DNA of 64,000 bases from Thalassospiraceae bacterium LMO-JJ14 (lineage in GTDB: Bacteria; Pseudomonadota; Alphaproteobacteria; Rhodospirillales; Casp-alpha2), in contig CP134604.1 in the NCBI GenBank assembly GCA_021555105.2, positions 3,829,487 to 3,893,486 on the forward strand, in the 5' to 3' direction. The stretch's first letter is position 1, and every line of letters starts with the position of its first letter. A program made the position numbers and the translations under genes. The notes beneath the pieces were generated by a model. The model worked only from the letters and a program-made list of their open reading frames with translations, was not told where the DNA came from and searched no databases. Below, one piece after another: positions 55,542 through 64,000 of this stretch.

Positions 55542-55967
55542 ATGCGTGACGAACTGACGGAAACCAAAACACGCAGATTAAAGGATGCAGCGTCAACAGC
55601 AGGGGCAGCTGCTGTGGGGGTTGGTGCAACTCTTGTCGCACCGGAGGGACTTGCCGCCCGCACCGCGCTCGGGGCTGCCGCCGCACTGCCGTCAGCTTCT
55701 GTTGCGTACATGCAAGGCTTTCGTGAGGAATCACGCGACGCCATAAGCAAGGCCGGTGTCGATGTCACGAATACCGAAGAGATGGAGCGTCTGGCACAGG
55801 ACAAACCTGAAATTTTCAGAGATGTAGCAGACCGGGCATTGCAACGCGGTCTGGCCAATCTGGCCGGATCGCTGAGCGGCAATCTAAGCGCTGAAAAACT
55901 CGGTGAACTGATGGGGCTTGGGGTTGATCTGGCAACGGAGAGAGTATTACAGCGACCTAATGATTAA
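55542..55967 (+). CDS. Orphan module CT2, 3' part with glycine-rich hydrophobic stretch
   Basis: A 141-residue frame in the same phase as the preceding 54786-55460 frame, joined to it by the codons 55461-55541 (AELIRNASIEYQRIPANPHP...). Only the TAG at 55458 separates them; CAG to TAG is the simplest explanation. The segment contains a long small-residue hydrophobic region (TAGAAAVGVGATLVAPEG, LAARTALGAAAALPSASVAY) that could insert into membrane as a hairpin, followed by a helical tail. Its stop faces the stop of the leftward Sel1-repeat gene, 15 bp apart. On its own it has no ribosome site, so I regard it as the end of a broken module. Confidence 0.55.
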   Translation: MRDELTETKTRRLKDAASTAGAAAVGVGATLVAPEGLAARTALGAAAALPSASVAYMQGFREESRDAISKAGVDVTNTEEMERLAQDKPEIFRDVADRALQRGLANLAGSLSGNLSAEKLGELMGLGVDLATERVLQRPND

Positions 55968-55982
55968 CGTTATAAGTAATGG

Positions 55983-56702
55983 CTAATCGCAGGAGTGGTT
56001 TGCAAGCCACTCCTGCATTCCCTTCTGTCCAAGAATCTTCTCACTCTCTATTGTATATTTATCTAAAGCATTGATTGCTGAAGTGGCATATTGATAGCCA
56101 TAACGTTCAGCTATAAACAGCCACTGGTAGGCGAGTGGAAAACTTTGTTCGGGCGTGTAGGTTTGAGCGTAAAGGGCCCCCAAGGAAAATTGTGCAAAAA
56201 CATTACAATGTGATGCTGCATATTTATAAAGCTCAAAGGCTTTGTATTGATTTCTCTCAACGCCCTCGCCTAAGTCATACAAAACGCCAAGGTTCTGCAT
56301 TCCAGACAGATGATATTGCAAAGAGGCTTTGGCCCAATACAACGCAGCTATACTTGAATCTTCGGGCACCCCTTCTCCACGGCGGTACAGCCGCCCGATC
56401 CGGAACTGCGCTTCGGCGTTGCCGGCTTCGGCGAGGGGCAGCCAGATGTCATAGGCCTTCTTGAAGTCACCCGCTTGATAAGCCGCGAAGCCTTCCTTGA
56501 CGCGCAGATCATCGGCCCCAGGCTGGGTGTCGTCATACGTCGCCTTGAAGCGCTTCGTCGTCTGCTCTTTTGCAGGCGGCGCGGTCTCCAACGGCGTACC
56601 CGTCGGACCATCGGCGAGTGCCACACCAAAAGTCCCGGCGATCAGCACCGCCGCCAATAGAACGCCCAAAACTCTCGATCCGATCCGTCGCATAGCCATC
56701 AT
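55983..56702 (-). CDS. Exported Sel1-repeat protein (candidate immunity for CT2)
   Basis: A 239-residue protein with a signal peptide (RRIGSRVLGVLLAAVLIAG, cleavage near ALADG). From residue about 60 it has Sel1/TPR-like helix pairs: AYQAGDFKKAYDIWLPLAEA, AQFRIGRLYRRGEGVPEDSS, MQNLGVLYDLGEGVERNQYK, and a C-terminal Cys in ANHSCD. Sel1 repeats bind proteins. It lies tail-to-tail with orphan module CT2, and its first ~60 bp upstream are copied before the other Sel1 gene (57895). The ATG at 56702 follows a GGGAGGG in that shared region; the TTG further upstream is unlikely. Proposed immunity protein acting in the periplasm, by position and pairing only. Confidence 0.65.
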   Translation of the reverse strand: MMAMRRIGSRVLGVLLAAVLIAGTFGVALADGPTGTPLETAPPAKEQTTKRFKATYDDTQPGADDLRVKEGFAAYQAGDFKKAYDIWLPLAEAGNAEAQFRIGRLYRRGEGVPEDSSIAALYWAKASLQYHLSGMQNLGVLYDLGEGVERNQYKAFELYKYAASHCNVFAQFSLGALYAQTYTPEQSFPLAYQWLFIAERYGYQYATSAINALDKYTIESEKILGQKGMQEWLANHSCD

Positions 56703-56703
56703 T

Positions 56704-56763
56704 CTACCCTCCCGCGTATCCGCCGCCAATGTTATGAGCGATATGCAAGGACCGGCGGGTTTT
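56704..56763. repeat. 60-bp repeat P1 (5' region of the first Sel1 gene)
   Basis: Identical at 58 of 60 positions to 58589-58648 (P2). It contains, on the minus strand, the GGGAGGG ribosome site directly before the Sel1-protein start and probably its promoter. It ends 2 bp before the R3 conserved-segment copy begins at 56766. Confidence 0.9.
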
Positions 56764-56765
56764 TT

Positions 56766-57158
56766 CCACCCACCGCCGCGAGCAGCTGGCCAAAACCGTT
56801 GCCACCCGGGTCCGTCAGTTGATGGAGCCGCAAGGCCATCCGGGGCTGTCCGACGATGCCGGGATCGCGCGTGCGGCGCGGCACGCCGACCTTTCCGCCG
56901 AGGCTGCCGCCTCGAATGACCGTCAGGTCTCAGCCTTGGGCCGGATCAGGGGTGTCGGCGATCTGCCGACGTATACCGCCGACGCCGCCGAGAACTATGG
57001 CGATCAAGGTGTCCACGAGGTCGCCGATCTGATTCACCGCACGGCGAAGGCCGATCCCGAACAGGGCAAGGCGCTGCTTGAGCAGACCACGGCGCGCATC
57101 TCCGCCGCCAAGGCAGCGCGGCTCAAGCAAACCGTCGCGAGCCTGGGCATGGATGACG
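56766..57158 (+). repeat. Conserved-segment copy R3
   Basis: 393 bp aligned without gaps to R1 (52947-53339). Its coding sense, phase and residues are kept (LPTYTADAAENYG, GVHEVADLIHRTAKADP), with a few substitutions. It begins abruptly after P1. From 57029 onward it also matches R2, and that match continues to 57209. Confidence 0.9.
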
Positions 57159-57898
57159 GCACAAAAATTGCCGGAGGGCGCGGCGACGCGACCCTGACCG
57201 GGGGCGCGGCAGACGATGACAACACCGACTGGGACGAAGGCCTGTCTCCTTATGATCGCAACAAGCGGATGTTCCCCGGCTCTGAGGACGAGGACAAACC
57301 CAACACGCTCGAATACTTGAAGCGACAAGTCACTGATACCAACGCCTCGGTGACCCGCGACGTGCCGCCTTACAAGGCAGGCGATGTGCCCCCGCCGACG
57401 GCCAAGGGCAAGGCCAATTTCTACGTCCATCATCTGGACCTCGACCCAAAGTTGGCCGAGCGCATTAAGCCCGACGACATCGAAACGCTGCGCCTTCTGG
57501 AGCGCTTTCGGCAACTGGACGGTGACGGCACGAAAGCGCTGGAAAAGCGCCTTGGCGATCTGCGCGAACGCGATCCGCAACTGTTCAATGCGCTGAATGG
57601 CAAACGGGCTGTTGCACTTGCCAACCCGGGCCTTGAGTTGTGGTCCATGTCAGACAAGGAGCTTGAAGAGGCAACGGCAAGATTGCAGCAAACAAAGGGA
57701 GCAACTTCGGCAGCAAAGCTCTCAGGCGCAGCAGGCGCCACACTGAAAAATGCCATAAAAGGACGTTACCCGGATTTGACGTCAACGGGTGCCGACGTCC
57801 TCAAGGCGGCAGGGCTCGTGCCTTCCGATATCGAGAAGGCACTTAGGCTGTATGAGGCGGAACTGAACAGACGGCGAGACTGGAACGATCAGCGTTAG
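56822..57898 (+). CDS. Orphan C-terminal module CT3 (truncated toxin-like protein)
   Basis: A 358-residue frame starting at an internal ATG of the conserved segment (MEPQGHPGLSDDAGIARAA). Residues about 1-130 equal the conserved part of the full-length protein, without its Pro-rich N-terminus and coiled coil. After TLTGGADDDN the sequence is unique: an acidic linker (WDEGLSPYDRNKRMFPG), then a region with FYVHHLDLDPKLAERIKPDD and a helical C-terminus (LWSMSDKELEEATARLQQ, AAGLVPSDIEKALRLYEAEL). I recognise no catalytic motif. There is no ribosome site at the ATG, and the frame is open upstream into the P1 junction. Its stop overlaps the convergent Sel1 gene's stop. An orphan cassette that recombination could move onto the full-length gene. 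Confidence 0.6.
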   Translation: MEPQGHPGLSDDAGIARAARHADLSAEAAASNDRQVSALGRIRGVGDLPTYTADAAENYGDQGVHEVADLIHRTAKADPEQGKALLEQTTARISAAKAARLKQTVASLGMDDGTKIAGGRGDATLTGGAADDDNTDWDEGLSPYDRNKRMFPGSEDEDKPNTLEYLKRQVTDTNASVTRDVPPYKAGDVPPPTAKGKANFYVHHLDLDPKLAERIKPDDIETLRLLERFRQLDGDGTKALEKRLGDLRERDPQLFNALNGKRAVALANPGLELWSMSDKELEEATARLQQTKGATSAAKLSGAAGATLKNAIKGRYPDLTSTGADVLKAAGLVPSDIEKALRLYEAELNRRRDWNDQR

Positions 57899-58587
57899 CG
57901 AAACGATTCGACAAGATGTTGAAATAGCGTTGGGTCGCTGCAAAAGCGGACCGGGACGAAAATATTCACGATGCCCGTTAGGAACGGAATATTGGGCATT
58001 TCGATATATTTTCCTGCTTCCTGGTCCGCCGGCGTCCAATCCGGATACTTTGCATCAAGACGCGCCATGTCACTCTCGGACAGTCTGCCCTTAAAATAGA
58101 TATCGATTGTCGACTGAGCGGGCGCATAGCCCTGTTCGAGCGCATGTCTTGCCCATAAATATCCAGCATTAACGCTGCGGAATCCACCGAATCCATATAT
58201 TAGGTCTTCGGCCACTTCTTTTTGAGACTTTAAATCACCATTCTGCCCTGCCTTCTCATACCAGTCGAAGGCGCGGCAATGATCGACGTGCAGCGGCGGC
58301 ATCCCCCGGTCATAGAAATCGGCGAGAAGCGCCTGCGCCTCCACCTCGCCCTTCATCGCTCGTTGCGCAGTGAAGCGGATGACCGTTTCCCAATCACCGG
58401 CACCGGATGCGGCCATGGCCTGCTCGTCCGTCACCACGGGCGTCATGTAGGTTTCGACGTCCGGGTTCAGGTTTACCTCGGTGAACAGCACCATGTAGAC
58501 GAGCAACAGCCCGGCGAACACCTTCCAGCGTCGGCGAAGCGCCTTCAAAACCCCGCGCAATCTTTCCCAGTCGATCATGTCCCGCAT
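57895..58587 (-). CDS. Membrane-anchored Sel1-repeat protein (candidate immunity for CT3)
   Basis: A 230-residue protein. A basic N-terminus (DWERLRGVLKALRRRWKVF) is followed by one helix (AGLLLVYMVLFTEVNL), so the rest should be periplasmic. Residues about 60-170 are Sel1-like helix pairs: MKGEVEAQALLADFYDRGMP, CRAFDWYEKAGQNGDLKSQK, AGYLWARHALEQGYAPAQST. The C-terminal 60 residues are more hydrophobic (MPNIPFLTGIVNIFVPVRF). The ATG at 58587 follows GGGAGGGTAGT in the P2 repeat. Its stop overlaps that of orphan module CT3, which it faces. Same pairing as the Sel1 gene at 55983 with CT2, which supports an immunity role; still inference. Confidence 0.65.
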   Translation of the reverse strand: MRDMIDWERLRGVLKALRRRWKVFAGLLLVYMVLFTEVNLNPDVETYMTPVVTDEQAMAASGAGDWETVIRFTAQRAMKGEVEAQALLADFYDRGMPPLHVDHCRAFDWYEKAGQNGDLKSQKEVAEDLIYGFGGFRSVNAGYLWARHALEQGYAPAQSTIDIYFKGRLSESDMARLDAKYPDWTPADQEAGKYIEMPNIPFLTGIVNIFVPVRFCSDPTLFQHLVESFR

Positions 58588-58588
58588 A

Positions 58589-58648
58589 CTACCCTCCCGC
58601 GTATCCGCCGCCAATCATATGAGCGATATGCAAGGACCGGCGGGTTTT
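58589..58648. repeat. 60-bp repeat P2 (5' region of the second Sel1 gene)
   Basis: The counterpart of P1, matching 56704-56763 at 58 of 60 bases. After it no conserved-segment copy follows; the next ~130 bp to the radical SAM gene show only a weak TAAACCCT/AGGGGTTTA inverted repeat (58682-58707). It marks the right edge of the modular block. Confidence 0.9.
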
Positions 58649-58780
58649 ATGCCGCGTGGACCGCACCGGGTGTCCGGACCATAAACCCTTGAGACATTAG
58701 GGGTTTAAACAACCAGTTATGGCCATCGCCGGTTTTTTCAGGTACTAGGGATCACTCCAAACGTCTATACTCAGGTCGCA

Positions 58781-60292
58781 ATGAAAATCTGTCTGATCCG
58801 CCCCTCCATCGTTGTCCCCGCCGGCAATCAGGTCGCTATGTTCACCCCGCCGCTGGGACTGGCTTACATCGCCGGGACACTCCGCGACGGCGGGTTCGAT
58901 GTGCAGGTCATCGACGGCGTCGGTGAAGCGCTGGATCGCCGCCATCCGGTCGAAAACGACTGCTACATGTACGGCCTGACGCCGGAGGAAACCGTCGCGC
59001 AGATCGACGACGACGCGAAGATCATCGGCGTCGCCTTCGGTTTCTCGTTCGAATGGCCGGCGTGCCGCGATCTGACCAAGCTGGTCCGCGCACGGTTCCC
59101 AGATGCCTTGCTGATCGGCGGCGGCGAGCACGTCACCGCGGTCCCCGAGCAAAGCCTGCTCGAAAGTGCCCTCGACATCGGTATTCTCGGCGAGGGCGAG
59201 GAAACCGCGCTGATCGTCTGCAAGGCGTTCGAGGCCGGGACGCTCAATCCATCCGAAATCGCCGGGGCGGCGTATATCGACGGCGACGGCAACGCCATCG
59301 TCAACGAACGCCGGGCGCGCAAACGCGAGCTGGACGAAATCCCGCTGCCGGCATGGGACCTGATGCCGATCGGCAATTATATGGACCGGGGCTACGGCTT
59401 CGGCATCGACCGCGGCCGCTCAATGCCGGTACTGGCCAGCCGAGGCTGTCCGTATCAGTGCACGTTCTGTTCCAACCCGGCGATGTGGACGACGCGCTGG
59501 GTGGCGCGCGATCCGGACCTGTTGCTCGACGAAATGCAGATGTATCAGGAAAAGTACGGCGCGCAGAATTTCGATTTCTACGACCTGACGGCCATCGTCA
59601 AAAAGGCCTGGATCGTCGATTTCTGCAAAAAGATCGAAGAGCGCGGCATGAAGTTCACCTGGCAGTTGCCGAGCGGCACGCGCTCGGAAGCCATCGACGA
59701 CGAGGTCGCGGCGTGGCTCTATAAATCCGGTTGCCGCAACCTGTCGTATTCGCCGGAAAGCGGCTCGCCGACGGTGCTCGAACGCATCAAGAAAAAGATC
59801 AAGACCGAGTCGGTTCTGGAATCCATCAGTTCCAGCTACCATCAGGGTATGAGCCTGAAGACCAATATCATGCTGGGCTTCCCAGGCGAGACCATGAAGG
59901 AAGTGCGCGAGACATATGCCTTCATCGCCAAAATGGCCATCGCAGGCGCCGATGACATCGCGGTATGGGCGTTTTCACCTTACCCGGGATCGGAGTTATT
60001 CCAGCAGATCAACGCATCGGGGCGGCTGAAACTCGACGACGCCTATTACGACAGCCTGCGGTCCTATGCCGACACGACGCGCACCGTTTCGTACAGCGAG
60101 AACTTCAGCGATGCGCAATTGAAAAGGCTGCGCTGGATCGGCGTTGCGATTTTTTATCTGACGTCGTGGGTGGCGCGACCGATCCGGCCGTTCAAGATCA
60201 TCTGGCACGTCTTCACCGGCAAGCACGAAACCCGTTCGGAAATGGCGCTCGCCAATATCCTCAGACGCTTCAAGATGAGCGCAGGGAACTAA
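58781..60292 (+). CDS. B12-binding domain radical SAM protein
   Basis: A 503-residue radical S-adenosylmethionine enzyme. The N-terminal ~140 residues are a cobalamin-binding Rossmann-like domain (MKICLIRPSIVVPAGNQVAM, TPPLGLAYIAGTLRDGGFDV, LLIGGGEHVTAVPE). The iron-sulfur motif is SRGCPYQCTFCSNP (CxxxCxxC) at about residue 222. The TIM-barrel follows with GCRNLSYSPESGSPTVLERI and NIMLGFPGETMKEVRETY. The group includes methyltransferases and cyclases such as BchE. The product cannot be assigned here. Its stop is 3 bp from the convergent GT39-like membrane protein gene. Confidence 0.92.
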   Translation: MKICLIRPSIVVPAGNQVAMFTPPLGLAYIAGTLRDGGFDVQVIDGVGEALDRRHPVENDCYMYGLTPEETVAQIDDDAKIIGVAFGFSFEWPACRDLTKLVRARFPDALLIGGGEHVTAVPEQSLLESALDIGILGEGEETALIVCKAFEAGTLNPSEIAGAAYIDGDGNAIVNERRARKRELDEIPLPAWDLMPIGNYMDRGYGFGIDRGRSMPVLASRGCPYQCTFCSNPAMWTTRWVARDPDLLLDEMQMYQEKYGAQNFDFYDLTAIVKKAWIVDFCKKIEERGMKFTWQLPSGTRSEAIDDEVAAWLYKSGCRNLSYSPESGSPTVLERIKKKIKTESVLESISSSYHQGMSLKTNIMLGFPGETMKEVRETYAFIAKMAIAGADDIAVWAFSPYPGSELFQQINASGRLKLDDAYYDSLRSYADTTRTVSYSENFSDAQLKRLRWIGVAIFYLTSWVARPIRPFKIIWHVFTGKHETRSEMALANILRRFKMSAGN

Positions 60293-60295
60293 GTC

Positions 60296-62179
60296 CTAGC
60301 GGCCTGCCCAGTGGCCATCCGATCGCGGCCACTTCTTGACGATTTCCCATTTACCCGGCGCATCGCCGGTTTTCCTGAGCAGGTATGAAAACCCTTTCTC
60401 CGGCAGTTTCGTCCCAAGCACTTCATTAACGACCGGCTTTATGGAATGCACCAGTACATACGTCGGCTTCATCTTCTCGACCACCTGGGTAATGGCCGGT
60501 ACCGAAAAATCGTGGTACGCCGCGAAGTATCCCAAAAATTCATTCCGCCGCTCTGCCAGCGCATAAAGCGTCAGAACACCTGATTCGCCTGTTCCGTTGG
60601 GGTCGAGGATCAAAAGCCGTCCACCGACCTGCATCAAATCTGGAAGTTCGCGCCCGACGGAACGGTAAAACGGCTTCGGGTGCTCCAGATCGAAACGCAG
60701 TTTTTCGGCAAAAATGAAGGGCGCCAGGAAAACAATGCAGAACAATACCTTGAGCACGGCTCCATGCAGTTGCCTGCCCGACATGTACTTACGCCACAGG
60801 GTTCCGGCCCCGTACGCCCCGAAGATGACGGCCATCAGTCCAAGATGGTGATTGTAGCGCCAGTAGGATGCGACCCTTAAAGCGTCATTCGCGCCGAACT
60901 GGGCGACGAAAATCAGATACAGAAATGCGTTATAGCCCAGGAAAGAAAAACCGATCAGCATCGCCAACCGGTCAAAACTGCCACGTACGCGATAGAACGC
61001 TATGCACGCAAACACCACGGCGACGCCCATCAGACCGAAATAGGCACTTTTTTTGCCGGCTACCACAAACATCTGTTTCAGGATCGGCCACAGAATATGC
61101 GTGTTCCAGGCATCAAAAGGTTGAAACAGGGCCTCGGCGTCATGCGGCAGGTTTACGGAAACGTGATACCGCCAGACCCCGTAAATCAGAACGGCCGGCA
61201 ATACCATGCGCGGCAGCAATTTGACGAATGGGCCAATCGCCAGGCTGCGGTCGCGCAACACGACAAGGCATGCGCCGCCCAACAGCATCACGACGAGCAC
61301 GAGATTGGACTGCTTGATATTGATCAGCACCGCCATCGCCATGCCGAACTGCCAGGCGAGGCTTCGTGCCTTTTCGTCATCCTGGCGCGACAATGCGTCG
61401 AGTATGAAATAGGCCAACACTGTGCCAACACCGACGGCGACCGAGGTACTGGCATCGGCATATGTGGTCATGATGACTTTTTGTACGAATGTCGGATTGA
61501 GCAGGGTAGCCGCCAGAACGGCAAATAATGCGCCGGTCCAGGTCAGCTTGCCTGCGTCCGGCATCGGGTTTTCCGTAGCGTCGCACCACATGCGGACAGC
61601 GCCGACACCGAAAACCAGCAAGAGCAGAATATTCAAGGTCGAGCCCGCTGCTTCGATCAGTTGGCCGGCCAGCATGTCGGCCATATACACCAGAAAAAGC
61701 CAGGCATAGGGGTAACCTGGGAAATAACCGCCTGAAACTTCACGGCCAAACGGGAACTGGTGCGCATCATAAATATATCGAGTGGTCGGCAGCCAGTGCG
61801 AGAATTCGTCCCATTCAGAAGCCATCCGCGCAGATGCAATCAGTAACAGCGGCGCACCCAGTAGCAAGACGCGCCAAAAACCGCCCGGCCCGATACGGTG
61901 CTCACGGATCACGAACCATACCATCGCCCCGCCGCCGAAGGCGGCCAAGAGCCAGAACATATAGTTGAAAGGGATACGGAAGAATACGTTGCCGACCGTA
62001 AATACCAGGACCGCCAACGCCCAACCACCAAACAGATCGGCTTCCGCCAGGCCATTACCGCGGTAGATAACCCGTCCCATCGCCGCAAGTCCCGCCAGAA
62101 CCGCAATGGTACCGAAAATAACCGGCACCTGGCCGCTACCGCCGATGAAATAACCGACATAGGTCGTAAAATCTGGCAT
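60296..62179 (-). CDS. GT39/ArnT-like multi-pass membrane glycosyltransferase-type protein
   Basis: A 627-residue integral membrane protein with about 12 hydrophobic helices followed by a C-terminal soluble domain of about 130 residues. The first periplasmic loop contains ASEWDEFSHWLPTTRYIYDA, an acidic motif as in PMT/ArnT-type glycosyltransferases that use polyprenyl-phosphate sugars. The soluble end (LMQVGGRLLILDPNGTGESG, PTYVLVHSIKPVVNEVLG) is unusual. The donor and acceptor are unknown. CAGGA precedes the ATG. It is upstream of nothing on the same strand; the next gene is groEL, 158 bp away and transcribed toward it. Assignment to GT39 rests on topology and the loop motif. Confidence 0.7.
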   Translation of the reverse strand: MPDFTTYVGYFIGGSGQVPVIFGTIAVLAGLAAMGRVIYRGNGLAEADLFGGWALAVLVFTVGNVFFRIPFNYMFWLLAAFGGGAMVWFVIREHRIGPGGFWRVLLLGAPLLLIASARMASEWDEFSHWLPTTRYIYDAHQFPFGREVSGGYFPGYPYAWLFLVYMADMLAGQLIEAAGSTLNILLLLVFGVGAVRMWCDATENPMPDAGKLTWTGALFAVLAATLLNPTFVQKVIMTTYADASTSVAVGVGTVLAYFILDALSRQDDEKARSLAWQFGMAMAVLINIKQSNLVLVVMLLGGACLVVLRDRSLAIGPFVKLLPRMVLPAVLIYGVWRYHVSVNLPHDAEALFQPFDAWNTHILWPILKQMFVVAGKKSAYFGLMGVAVVFACIAFYRVRGSFDRLAMLIGFSFLGYNAFLYLIFVAQFGANDALRVASYWRYNHHLGLMAVIFGAYGAGTLWRKYMSGRQLHGAVLKVLFCIVFLAPFIFAEKLRFDLEHPKPFYRSVGRELPDLMQVGGRLLILDPNGTGESGVLTLYALAERRNEFLGYFAAYHDFSVPAITQVVEKMKPTYVLVHSIKPVVNEVLGTKLPEKGFSYLLRKTGDAPGKWEIVKKWPRSDGHWAGR

Positions 62180-62272
62180 TGCATTCCTGTAGATTTTATT
62201 GGATTGGCTCGATGCCTCCCGTATACGTCAGCCCCATCTCCGGGACAACCCCGGAGCCATAACAAGCCCAAG

Positions 62273-62301
62273 AAAAAGGGGCGCTCCGAAGAGCGCCCCT
62301 T
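62273..62301 (-). terminator. groEL intrinsic terminator
   Basis: On the minus strand AAGGGGCGCTC pairs perfectly with GAGCGCCCCTT (11 bp, loop TTCG), followed by TTTTTCTT. It lies about 37 bases past the groEL stop and is the standard end of a highly expressed chaperonin transcript. Confidence 0.92.
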
Positions 62302-62337
62302 GATCGCTTGGCCTTGTAAGGCGTCGGATAGCAGGAC

Positions 62338-63999
<1,662 letters not shown>

Positions 64000-64000
64000 T

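Noticed and set aside
52011..58780. Prophage or integrative element
   Set aside because: No integrase, transposase, phage structural gene, tRNA or attachment repeat was found around the modular block, so mobility by recombination between coding repeats is the better explanation.

Overview
This window looks like the chromosome of a GC-rich alphaproteobacterium, most likely a free-living Rhodospirillales-type organism. I infer this from three short PAS_5-type PAS proteins of a kind common in that group, an MlaA/MlaC pair, tandem bacteriohemerythrins, a SthA transhydrogenase, and a GroEL with a GGM tail. No tRNA, rRNA, CRISPR array, insertion sequence or replication origin was seen. Apart from one block, the window is ordinary chromosome with dense short operons on both strands.

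Layout. 0-5.3 kb: start of an SMP-30/gluconolactonase gene, a Tat-exported aldo/keto reductase, a DUF6064 membrane protein, EttA, a 2OG-Fe(II) oxygenase, and a membrane-anchored cyclic-nucleotide-binding protein. 5.3-10.8 kb: an EamA transporter and a group of exported proteins of unknown role (two TPR proteins, a lipoprotein, a 59-residue secreted peptide). 10.9-16 kb: small-molecule enzymes (cupin dioxygenase, GFA protein, aldo/keto reductase, TauD-type dioxygenase, Gfo/Idh/MocA oxidoreductase, GNAT). 16-25.8 kb: SthA, a cyclic-nucleotide-gated K+ channel, an MgtE-type Mg2+ transporter, two hemerythrins, a DehI-type protein, two PAS_5 proteins, a histidine kinase, a YghU-type glutathione transferase and a cytochrome c. 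25.9-32.9 kb: a divergent LysR regulator with a TauD plus isocitrate-lyase-family operon, a sensor kinase, a 3-hydroxyisobutyrate-dehydrogenase-family enzyme and a DsbA-like protein. 33-39.4 kb: glutathionylspermidine synthetase/amidase, an MFS exporter, a cold-shock protein with a long leader, and mlaC-mlaA. 39.7-45.4 kb: an ArsR-methyltransferase / metF / metH methionine operon with a candidate operator in its promoter. 45.5-52 kb: small charged proteins, a DinG-like helicase, an AEC transporter and a second 3-hydroxyisobutyrate-dehydrogenase-family enzyme.

The standout block is 52.1-58.65 kb. A 519-residue protein has a Pro/Ala-rich N-terminus, a coiled coil and a conserved segment, then ends in a compositionally different C-terminal domain. 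It overlaps by 4 bp a gene for a one-helix membrane protein. Downstream lie two truncated copies of the conserved segment (393 bp and 181 bp), each without a normal gene start and each fused to a different C-terminal domain. Each is followed tail-to-tail by an exported Sel1-repeat gene on the opposite strand. The two Sel1 genes share a nearly identical 60-bp 5' region, and one copy of it abuts a conserved-segment copy within 3 bp. One orphan module is split by a single in-frame TAG. This is the architecture of a polymorphic-toxin locus with orphan toxin/immunity cassettes. The families are not ones I recognise, and all three partner proteins are predicted to be on the periplasmic side.

The right end holds a B12-binding radical SAM protein, a large GT39/ArnT-like membrane protein, and a complete groEL with a clear terminator.
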